Positions 1 through 5,727 of a stretch of DNA of 5,785 nt are shown piece by piece (the stretch's first letter is position 1; each line of letters begins with the position of its first letter). The stretch spans positions 1 to 5,785 of the forward strand of contig JACPMD010000151.1 in assembly GCA_016186235.1 (NCBI GenBank), written 5' to 3'. This stretch comes from Candidatus Roizmanbacteria bacterium (GTDB taxonomy: Bacteria > Patescibacteriota > Microgenomatia > UBA1406 > GWC2-37-13). A program made the translations under genes and the position numbers. Under the pieces are notes generated by a model. That model did no database searches. It saw only the letters and a program-made list of their open reading frames with translations, and had not been told where the DNA came from.

Positions 1-121
1 CAAAAGCGTGGCCAAAATGAGTACATCCCTGTGTCCCGCATTTTGTCAAACCTTTATTGTATTCTTCCTCAGAAATTTCGGCCTTACACGTTCCGGTACA
101 AACATATACAGCTTTATCCAC
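1..121 (-). CDS. Small Cys/His-rich putative zinc-binding protein, N-terminal part (cut by window edge)
   Basis: An open frame starts at a GTG (121-119) and runs off the left edge after 40 codons, so the C-terminus is unseen. The translation begins MDKAVYVCTGTCKAEISEEE and continues to a GCTHFGHAF segment. Cysteines at residues 8, 12, 28 and 33 and histidines at 35 and 38 give C-x3-C-x15-C-x4-C-x-H-x2-H, a layout that suggests a small zinc-ribbon-like metal site. The only upstream in-frame stop is a TAA a few codons back, with no ATG between, which makes GTG the natural start. A TATACT -10 box lies seven bases upstream, implying a leaderless message. The motif density makes chance coding unlikely. 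From memory, unchecked, similar short uncharacterised proteins occur in uncultured bacteria and archaea. The function is unknown; metal binding is inferred from the residues. It is divergent from the glycan operon. Confidence 0.72.
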   Translation of the reverse strand, partial: MDKAVYVCTGTCKAEISEEEYNKGLTKCGTQGCTHFGHAF

Positions 122-128
122 AACGTAT

Positions 129-134
129 AGTATA
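129..134 (-). promoter_or_regulatory. Putative -10 box of the small Cys/His protein gene
   Basis: TATACT on the minus strand matches the sigma70 -10 consensus at five of six positions. Seven bases separate it from the GTG start, so transcription would begin at or next to the start codon. The -35 region, about 17 bp further upstream, reads TTTTAA and is weak. It overlaps the facing -10 box of the GT-C gene by two bases. Confidence 0.45.
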
Positions 135-138
135 CAAT
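133..138 (+). promoter_or_regulatory. Putative -10 box of the glycosyltransferase-flippase operon
   Basis: TACAAT matches the sigma70 -10 consensus at five of six positions. It lies nine bases before the ATG at 148, predicting a 5' leader of only about two or three bases and no room for a Shine-Dalgarno site. No convincing -35 hexamer is visible. A second possibility, TATAGT at 126-131, would leave a leader of roughly ten bases. Confidence 0.42.
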
Positions 139-147
139 ATTCTTTAA

Positions 148-1725
148 ATGCTTAAAAGAAATGCATTCGTTTTTCTCTGCATTACTGCAATTTTCATCGT
201 AGCTTTATTTTTTCGCTTATACGGTTTTTTTGTCAATCACCCTTTTTGGGTTGACGAATTCTACACTGCTGCACAAGCAAATGTGCTCCTAAAGTATGGC
301 CTTTCTGTTTTCTTCAATCCCGCATTATATTTTGAGTACCACAATATTACTCCCCACTTCTTGGTTGCTCTTTTTTTTAAACTCCTCGGTCAAAGTGAAT
401 GGGCTGCAAGACTGCCATTTGTCATAATCGGTTCTCTCATACCGGTTGCTACATTTATTGTTTCTTACAAGCTTTTCAATTTGGCCACTGCTTTATCCGC
501 AGCTTTGCTGGCAAGCTTTTCCTATCTAGAGATCGCCTGGTCAAGGCAAGCTAGGGGATATGTAATTCAGCAACTGCTTGTTTTACTTACCCTGTTGTTT
601 TATTTGAGATCTATCAAAAAAGGGAAAATTCCAATTACTGACTGGTTTATTCTAAGCGTTCTTTTTGTTCTTGGAATTATTACGCACTCAACTTTTTTTA
701 TCTTAATAGGAGCGATCTTTCTCCATTTTGTCTGGTTCAACCGAAAAGAAATTCATCGACTTACTAAAAATTCCTTTCTCTTTATCATTCTTGGTGTAGT
801 ACTTTTAGTCGCATATTTTACGGGTTTTTTTAAAGTACTCTTTTTCTTCTTAAACTTAAACTTATTCGGAGCAAACAATCTTTGGTACTACCATTCGTTT
901 TTATGGAGAGAGTATGGACTTATTACATTTTTGTCCATAATCGGTTTTGCCTTGGGTTTCTTAGAGAAAAGAAAGGAATTTTCACTCATTATTTTGTATA
1001 CCAGCGCTTTTTTAGCATTTCTTTCATTCATCTTTAAGCCGTATGTCTCACGATATCTCCTTCCAGTATTCCCCCTTTTTTTAATTGGGGCTTCCTATGG
1101 TGTCTCTTCACTCAGTAGTATGGTTGTAGAAAAGTTTAGGCTGAAACCTAAACTATTGTTTTCTACTCTTATCCCTCTTGTTATTACCCTTTTTATCATT
1201 ATTAATGGCGACAAATTTGTCTTTAAACCCAAATCTTTTTATTCTGTCAACCATGACTTTCGCGAAGCAGCTCTCATTGATTACAAGCAGATATATGATC
1301 GAATAAAAAAAGAAAACGAGCAATCAGAGGAAAAAGCGGCAGTCATAGAGACTCTTCCGGATAGGGCGGAGTGGTATCTTGGGTATGGGTATAAGCCATT
1401 ATTTTTATTCAGAGGAGGAGATATCGAAGGCTATACTCACGGCATAACAAGAAAAACAACCTACACTGTCAACAAAAAAGGAGAAAAACTCGTAACCGCG
1501 ACCGGCCCTATTCTCGTTTCTGAAGTTTCCGATCTGATGAGGATACAGAAACACTATCCAAGAGGATTTCTCTTTATCGACGGCGCCGCACTCCCTCAAG
1601 ATGTCATCGGATATGCGCAAAATTATTTGAAAAAAGAAATGTACGTCGACCACTATCCTTTAGACGATAATCCTTATTCAATTTGGCCAGCAACATTATA
1701 TAGCTGGGGGATAGAGGAACAATGA
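148..1725 (+). CDS. GT-C fold membrane glycosyltransferase (PMT/ArnT/GT39-like)
   Basis: This 525-residue polytopic membrane protein probably transfers a sugar from a polyprenyl-phosphate-linked donor to an acceptor on the outer face of the membrane. Transmembrane segment 1 is about residues 7-28 and is followed by HPFWVDEFYT with Asp36-Glu37, the acidic pair in the first extracytoplasmic loop that marks GT-C enzymes of the PMT/ArnT type. RLP (88-90) and SRQARGY (132-138) match further conserved family segments. About ten or eleven hydrophobic segments run to near residue 353. A soluble C-terminal region (about 355-525) contains alternating charged and aromatic stretches and ends near YSIWPATLYSW; I do not recognise this domain. 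The first ATG is favoured because the hydrophobic segment follows directly and a -10 box lies just upstream. The gene overlaps the flippase gene by four bases (ATGA), indicating an operon with coupled translation. The sugar and acceptor cannot be deduced. The family call is confident, the exact reaction is not. Confidence 0.85.
   Translation: MLKRNAFVFLCITAIFIVALFFRLYGFFVNHPFWVDEFYTAAQANVLLKYGLSVFFNPALYFEYHNITPHFLVALFFKLLGQSEWAARLPFVIIGSLIPVATFIVSYKLFNLATALSAALLASFSYLEIAWSRQARGYVIQQLLVLLTLLFYLRSIKKGKIPITDWFILSVLFVLGIITHSTFFILIGAIFLHFVWFNRKEIHRLTKNSFLFIILGVVLLVAYFTGFFKVLFFFLNLNLFGANNLWYYHSFLWREYGLITFLSIIGFALGFLEKRKEFSLIILYTSAFLAFLSFIFKPYVSRYLLPVFPLFLIGASYGVSSLSSMVVEKFRLKPKLLFSTLIPLVITLFIIINGDKFVFKPKSFYSVNHDFREAALIDYKQIYDRIKKENEQSEEKAAVIETLPDRAEWYLGYGYKPLFLFRGGDIEGYTHGITRKTTYTVNKKGEKLVTATGPILVSEVSDLMRIQKHYPRGFLFIDGAALPQDVIGYAQNYLKKEMYVDHYPLDDNPYSIWPATLYSWGIEEQ
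1706..1717 (+). promoter_or_regulatory. Shine-Dalgarno site for the flippase gene
   Basis: A purine-rich stretch, GGGGGATAGAGG, lies just before the ATG at 1722. The GAGG core at 1714-1717 is four bases from the start, a little short but usable. It is the clearest ribosome binding site in the window and lies inside the end of the GT-C gene, consistent with re-initiation at the ATGA overlap. Confidence 0.5.
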
Positions 1726-2918
1726 TACGGTCTCTTTTTACACGATCAGGAGTCTATTTTTTTGGTCTGACTCTTGGGAAGGCTCTTTCCGTAATAGTTT
1801 TTATACTCTTTGCACGAGCCTTACTCCCAGAACAGTTCGGCAACTTTGTTTTCTTTGTAACGCTCATTCAACTCGTTACATTTTTTGCCGATGTCGGACT
1901 GGTTCAATGGTATCAAAAACAATCCGCCCAATCAGATGACCAAAATATTCTTTTAAGCAAAGTCATTATTACACGATTTTTTACCTACGTAATTTCTGCT
2001 ATCCTTTCGATGTTCTTTTTATTTTTGACCGGAACTTTTACTCCCTTAATAACAATCATTTTCCTCCTTACCCTTTTTCCTGAAGCTTTTCTATCTGTCC
2101 TCGACGGTTTTTATTTAGAAAAAAACAAATCATTCAAAGTATCTCTCAAGCAAAGCATCAGGCTCGTAATAATTCTTTTTGGCTACCTAGTTTTTCTCCC
2201 AGTATTTACGGTTCAACATGCAGTAAGTCTCTATCTCGTAGCTTCTGTGATAACGCTTATCTGGTATCTTCCTTTCCTCCAGATTATTTCCTTACGATTT
2301 ATCCCGCTAAGCGGGATTAAATCCGTTCTCAAGAAATCGAAGCACTACGGATTTCTCATCTTCTCTTCTTTTTTGTACGCGCGAGGAGATTCTCTCGTTA
2401 TACGATACTCGCTCGGAAATGCGGCTCTAGGATTATACGGGTCTGCCTATCGATACTTAGAAAGTTTGAGTCTCATCCCAACTGCGCTGTCGCATAATCT
2501 TTTCCCTCTCTCGGCAAAACGCGAAGTCGTCACAAAAAATCATCTGGCTTTTCTCACTCTTTTTATGCTGATGACTGGAATAATCGCTGGCCTGCTGCTT
2601 TTCTTCCTTTCCGAATTTCTCATCACTTTTTTGCTTGGAACTCAGTATAACGAGGCAGTACCTATTCTAAAGATATTTTCGCTTGTTGTAGTATTATTTT
2701 TTGTCAATTCACCCTTAAATACTGTTCTTCAAAGCTCGAATATTGTAAAGAAATTTCTGCCTTATGGGTTTATTAATACTGCATTGAACATTGTTCTAAA
2801 CATTATACTTATTCCTGTATATGGAGTAATTGCAGCCTCCGTGGTTATGCTCTTAACAGAATTAACCGGATTATTTATCAATCTTTATTTCGTAAGGAAA
2901 GTTTATTCCTCGCGATAG
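1722..2918 (+). CDS. Wzx-like lipid-linked oligosaccharide flippase (MOP/MATE superfamily)
   Basis: This 398-residue integral membrane protein belongs to the polysaccharide biosynthesis flippase group, which moves polyprenyl-pyrophosphate-linked glycans from the cytoplasmic to the outer face. The N-terminus has the usual signature: a first hydrophobic helix (about residues 11-30), then ARALLPEQFGNF (31-42) and a second helix ending with a short ADVGLVQW segment. About twelve hydrophobic helices follow. The C-terminal half has the typical pattern FINTALNIVLNIILIPVYG and then another helix pair. The length is slightly below the usual range of about 420-480 residues, with no sign of a frameshift. 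It starts in the ATGA overlap with the GT-C gene, behind a GAGG site, and ends three bases before the GT2 gene. This places it as the export step between cytoplasmic and outer-face glycosyl transfer. A lipid-II or teichoic-type substrate cannot be excluded. Confidence 0.85.
   Translation: MIRSLFTRSGVYFFGLTLGKALSVIVFILFARALLPEQFGNFVFFVTLIQLVTFFADVGLVQWYQKQSAQSDDQNILLSKVIITRFFTYVISAILSMFFLFLTGTFTPLITIIFLLTLFPEAFLSVLDGFYLEKNKSFKVSLKQSIRLVIILFGYLVFLPVFTVQHAVSLYLVASVITLIWYLPFLQIISLRFIPLSGIKSVLKKSKHYGFLIFSSFLYARGDSLVIRYSLGNAALGLYGSAYRYLESLSLIPTALSHNLFPLSAKREVVTKNHLAFLTLFMLMTGIIAGLLLFFLSEFLITFLLGTQYNEAVPILKIFSLVVVLFFVNSPLNTVLQSSNIVKKFLPYGFINTALNIVLNIILIPVYGVIAASVVMLLTELTGLFINLYFVRKVYSSR
2296..2323 (+). 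repeat. Hairpin-forming inverted repeat inside the flippase gene
   Basis: ATCCCGC and GCGGGAT form a perfect 7-bp stem around a TAA loop (2301-2317). GATTT (2296-2300) and AAATC (2319-2323) extend it by five pairs with one bulged T at 2318. The stem is GC-rich compared with its surroundings. It encodes residues around IPLSGIKS, in a region between hydrophobic helices. No U-tract follows, so it is not a standard intrinsic terminator. Confidence 0.5.
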
Positions 2919-2921
2919 CCT

Positions 2922-4469
2922 ATGAAACCAGATGTATTTATTATTATCATCCATTGGAATACTCCTGAGCTTTTGCGAAAACAGTTGTCTCTCCTGAAAA
3001 AAGACAACAATCTTCAAATTATTGTGATTGATAACTCCTCTCGAAAAAGTGTGGACTGGATTTTAAGCGAGTTTGAAGATATACAACTTATCAAGAATAC
3101 GGTAAATAGGGGATTTGCCTTTGCCTGTAATCAAGGCACAGTAAAAGCAGCTGGAGAGTGGCTTCTCTTTTTAAATCCGGATGTAGAAATTTCATCCCAG
3201 CAGATTGAACGAATGCTCAATTTTGCCAAGGAGCAGAATCTCGACGCCTGTTCGCCCAAACCAATGTCTGATAACTATGATAGTCCCGTTGCCACGCCGC
3301 TTGCGCTGTTGGCAGAATTTACACCTTTATCGAGAATTCTTCCAAAGAAAACATTGTTTAACCCAAAGACGCTTACCGGCGGATGTTTACTGATTAAAGA
3401 AAACGTTTTAAAAAACCTTGGAGGCTGGGATGAACGATTTTTCCTCTGGTATGAGGATAGTGATCTTACCCTTAGATTAATGAAAACAGGACACAAAATA
3501 GGATGGGCTCCTATCAAGATACAGCACGTCGGTGGCGCGTCATTTGAGAAACTTGATAAACAATTGAGACGAGATATTTTTTTTCACTCTATGGATGTGT
3601 TTGCAAAAAAACATTTTTCTCCTCTGGGTCAACTTATCATTAGTCTCATTAAAAAAAGATACACGAGGCGAAAGGTACTCCCTCAATTACATGAAGGCGT
3701 CGATATTACTGTTCCTAACATGAAGATCGACCTTCTCAAGCTTTTTTTTTATAATAATGGTGGATTCCTTGATGAATTTAACGAACTGATAGTGGTCAGT
3801 AGTTCACTATCTGCAAACAATATTTGGGATTGGAGAAGAAAATATCCGCAAGTCCGCTTCATTCCCATCAATAAAAACTATGGCGTCGCCTCTACGATAA
3901 ACATGGGGTTTCGCGCGTCGACTAGTAAATGGATGGGCACGATCAATGATGACGTAACCCTCTCAAAAGGTTCTCTCACAAATCTTCTACAGTGCGCAAA
4001 AGAAAATAGCGGTTCTCTTAATCCCTCAATCTATCATGATAGAAATACGATCGAATCAATGGGAGTTCAGGTTTTGAAATATGGAAAAGCAGCTCCAATA
4101 AAAAAAATAGTCAATAAGAAATGTTTTGAAGCTGATTCTGTAAATGGAGCTGCAGTATTATTTGCCAATGCAGCGCTTAATAAAGTTGGATTATTTGACG
4201 AAAGATTCGGGTCATATCTTGAAGATATCGATCTTTCAATGAGGATCAGCAGAGGAGGGTACAAGAATATAATAGCACCCAGTATAAAAGTACTACACGC
4301 GGGCCAATCATCATCAAAAAATCTTGGAATAAAAAAACAGTGGTATGATTTTCGAAACTGGATCTATGTTATTGTAAAAAACTGGAGTTTAAAAGATCTT
4401 ATATTCAATTTACCTTCAATTTTTATCGAAAGGTTACGAAATCTATCAGGCGTACTCAAAGCGTTTTAG
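2922..4469 (+). CDS. Tandem two-domain GT2 family glycosyltransferase (rhamnosyltransferase-like)
   Basis: This 515-residue cytoplasmic protein contains two GT-A fold, family 2 glycosyltransferase modules that would add sugars from nucleotide-sugar donors to a growing glycan. Module 1 (about residues 1-245) has a complete motif set: IIIIHWNTP at strand 1, IVIDNSS (Asp37), NRGFAFACNQG (62-72), the metal/donor motif NPDV (85-88), TGGCLLIK (152-159) and WYEDSDL (Glu178-Asp181). Module 2 (about 259-515) keeps NYGVASTINMGF (from 319), NDDV (342-345), NGAAVLF and LEDIDLS (Glu434-Asp437), but its first nucleotide-binding segment reads ELIVVSSS (288-295) and lacks the usual Asp. The order resembles enzymes annotated as rhamnosyl- or other glycosyltransferases; the sugar is not determined. 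The ATG is three bases after the flippase stop, without a clear ribosome binding site, so expression probably depends on coupling. The last 24 bases overlap the convergent gmd gene. Confidence 0.88.
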   Translation: MKPDVFIIIIHWNTPELLRKQLSLLKKDNNLQIIVIDNSSRKSVDWILSEFEDIQLIKNTVNRGFAFACNQGTVKAAGEWLLFLNPDVEISSQQIERMLNFAKEQNLDACSPKPMSDNYDSPVATPLALLAEFTPLSRILPKKTLFNPKTLTGGCLLIKENVLKNLGGWDERFFLWYEDSDLTLRLMKTGHKIGWAPIKIQHVGGASFEKLDKQLRRDIFFHSMDVFAKKHFSPLGQLIISLIKKRYTRRKVLPQLHEGVDITVPNMKIDLLKLFFYNNGGFLDEFNELIVVSSSLSANNIWDWRRKYPQVRFIPINKNYGVASTINMGFRASTSKWMGTINDDVTLSKGSLTNLLQCAKENSGSLNPSIYHDRNTIESMGVQVLKYGKAAPIKKIVNKKCFEADSVNGAAVLFANAALNKVGLFDERFGSYLEDIDLSMRISRGGYKNIIAPSIKVLHAGQSSSKNLGIKKQWYDFRNWIYVIVKNWSLKDLIFNLPSIFIERLRNLSGVLKAF

Positions 4470-5432
4470 ATCCGCATCAACCATCATCTTCACTAGCTTT
4501 TTAAAACTCACTTTTGGCTTCCATTCCAATACCTTATGCACTTTTGTCGGTCGTGATTTAAGTTCGTACACTTCTGCGGGTCGTTTAAATCTGGGGTCTG
4601 TAACAACATATTTCTCCCAATTCGAAATTCCTGCATAGTGAAATGCCAACTCGACAAATTCCCTCACGCTATGATTCTCTCCAGTTCCTACAACGAAATC
4701 GTCTGGTTTCTTCTGTTGCATCATACGATACATTGCCTCAACATAGTCTCCCGCAAATCCCCAGTCTCGTTTAGCGTCAAGATTGCCGAGGGACAATTTT
4801 TTTGACAATCCATATTTTATTCTTGCCACGCCGTCGGTTATTTTCCTCGTCACAAATTGAATTCCTCTTATTGGCGACTCGTGATTAAACAAAATTCCGT
4901 TGCAGGTAAAAAGGCTGTATGATTCGCGGAAATTAACAGTCATCCAATATGCATAGACTTTGGCTATTCCGTACGGGCTTCGAGGGTGAAAAGTAGTATT
5001 TTCATCCTGGTACCCGTTAGTATTTCCTAGTCCAAACATCTCTGAAGTCGAGGCCTGGTAAAATTTAGTCGTCGGAGAGAAAAATTTGATTGCATTCAAT
5101 AAGTAGAGAACTCCCAATGCATTCACTTCAGTCGTCAGTTTTGCCATCTGCCACGAATCCCCAACAAATGATTGGGCTGCGAGGTTATAAACTTCGTCTG
5201 GTCTCAATGTTCTCACCGTATTGATAAGTGAAGACTCATCGGTCATATCCCCTTCAACAAAATCGACTTTTTTTGTGACTCCTAGATAATCTAAATTGTC
5301 GTAATTAGGATTGGAGTATCTGCGGATCATTCCGAATACTTTGTATCCTTTTTCGATAAGTAACTTTGCGAGATACGGTCCATCTTGGCCTAAGATTCCT
5401 GTCACGAGTGCAGTTTTTGCCATACGATTCAT
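4446..5432 (-). CDS. gmd: GDP-mannose 4,6-dehydratase
   Basis: The product (328 residues) converts GDP-D-mannose to GDP-4-keto-6-deoxy-D-mannose in the cytoplasm, using tightly bound NADP. It is an extended short-chain dehydrogenase. The Rossmann motif TGILGQDGPYL (Gly12, Gly15, Gly18) is followed by IRRYS (36-40), EVYNLAAQS (80-88), ASTSEMFG (Thr129, Glu131), YGIAK with Tyr154 and Lys158, FNHESPIRG (182-190), LGNLDAKRDWGFAGDYVEAM (215-234) and GENHSVREF (251-259), all diagnostic of Gmd. The C-terminal DPRFKRPAEVYELKSRPTKV differs from the usual RPxEVdxLxGDxSKA by lacking the GD pair. The ATG at 5432 overlaps the SemiSWEET stop (ATGA); the second Met at 5423 aligns better with typical family N-termini, and neither has a Shine-Dalgarno site. 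No fcl or rmd partner gene lies in the window, so the final sugar (fucose, rhamnose, talose or perosamine) is open. Its 3' end overlaps the GT2 gene by 24 bases. Confidence 0.95.
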   Translation of the reverse strand: MNRMAKTALVTGILGQDGPYLAKLLIEKGYKVFGMIRRYSNPNYDNLDYLGVTKKVDFVEGDMTDESSLINTVRTLRPDEVYNLAAQSFVGDSWQMAKLTTEVNALGVLYLLNAIKFFSPTTKFYQASTSEMFGLGNTNGYQDENTTFHPRSPYGIAKVYAYWMTVNFRESYSLFTCNGILFNHESPIRGIQFVTRKITDGVARIKYGLSKKLSLGNLDAKRDWGFAGDYVEAMYRMMQQKKPDDFVVGTGENHSVREFVELAFHYAGISNWEKYVVTDPRFKRPAEVYELKSRPTKVHKVLEWKPKVSFKKLVKMMVDADLKRFEYA

Positions 5433-5683
5433 TTGTATTTAAGTTTAAAACTTAAAATTATTAACCAAATTACAAGTACTATAAAATTCGCAAGAATAAT
5501 AGGGAGCGCCCTTAACATGAAGCCATATAATAACCACAACGATACAGATATGCAGATCAAAAGTATCATCTGCAAAGATATATCTTTGGTTGATTTCGTC
5601 CTCCAGGTCTTTATAAGCTGGGGAAGAGCGGATATAGAAGACACGACTGTAGCAACGTATCCTAAGAGATTTACGTTATCCAT
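5429..5683 (-). CDS. SemiSWEET sugar transporter (PQ-loop/MtN3 family)
   Basis: The 84-residue membrane protein has the three-helix layout of bacterial SemiSWEETs, which dimerise to make a facilitative, energy-independent sugar channel. Helix 1 (about residues 5-24) ends in the PQ motif at Pro21-Gln22, in SALPQLIKTWRTKSTKDIS, the family hallmark. Helix 2 (about 38-57) contains Trp50, and helix 3 (about 60-79) starts after LPIILAN with Asn66. A Trp and an Asn at these positions line the sugar pocket in characterised family members. Length is typical and both ends look complete. The ATG at 5683 is preceded by TATAAT six bases upstream, suggesting a leaderless message. The stop codon overlaps the gmd start (ATGA), so the two genes are probably co-transcribed and translationally coupled. 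The substrate is not predictable from the sequence; mono- or disaccharides are usual for the family. Confidence 0.9.
   Translation of the reverse strand: MDNVNLLGYVATVVSSISALPQLIKTWRTKSTKDISLQMILLICISVSLWLLYGFMLRALPIILANFIVLVIWLIILSFKLKYK
5573..5588. repeat. Perfect 16-bp palindrome inside the SemiSWEET gene
   Basis: CAAAGATATATCTTTG is its own reverse complement. It encodes the conserved KDISL segment after the PQ loop. Immediately beside it, TGCAGAT (5551-5557) and ATCTGCA (5568-5574) form a 7-bp inverted repeat with a 10-base loop. In AT-rich coding DNA both can arise by chance, so no function is assigned. Confidence 0.35.
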
Positions 5684-5689
5684 TAGGTA

Positions 5690-5695
5690 ATTATA
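5690..5695 (-). promoter_or_regulatory. Consensus -10 box of the SemiSWEET-gmd unit
   Basis: TATAAT on the minus strand is a perfect sigma70 -10 hexamer. Only six bases (TACCTA) separate it from the SemiSWEET ATG, so the transcript should begin at the start codon itself. The -35 is not convincing: TTGTAG (5721-5716) would need a 20-bp spacer. There is no Shine-Dalgarno site. Confidence 0.5.
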
Positions 5696-5727
5696 TCGAA
5701 TAATTTTCTCTTCTGCTACAATTGTTA

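Noticed and set aside
1405..1653. Minus-strand 82-codon frame inside the GT-C gene
   Set aside because: Lies opposite a well-supported coding region, has no recognisable motif and an unnatural composition; a shadow frame.
1722..2918. Flippase considered as truncated because it is only 398 residues
   Set aside because: Both termini match family N- and C-terminal patterns and the helix series is continuous, so it is a compact full-length member.
3205..3393. Plus-strand 62-codon frame inside the GT2 gene
   Set aside because: Out of frame with the GT2 motifs, Arg- and Pro-rich with no domain; a shadow frame.
3275..3517. Minus-strand 80-codon frame inside the GT2 gene
   Set aside because: Antisense to the conserved GGC...EDSD segment of module 1; no motif or start signal.
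3788..3811. GATAGTG/CACTATC 7-bp inverted repeat in the GT2 gene
   Set aside because: Weak stem with a 10-base loop in coding sequence; expected by chance at this base composition.
4067..4264. Minus-strand 65-codon frame inside GT2 module 2
   Set aside because: Antisense to conserved GT2 residues, no features of its own.
5441..5453. AAGTTTAAAACTT inverted repeat near the gmd start as a possible terminator or operator
   Set aside because: Purely A/T-rich except the ends, short, within the SemiSWEET stop-proximal codons (FKLK), and without a T-tract in the right place; most likely codon bias.
5433..5690. Plus-strand 85-codon frame opposite SemiSWEET
   Set aside because: Covers almost exactly the reverse of a gene with clear PQ-loop family motifs; its sequence has no domain.
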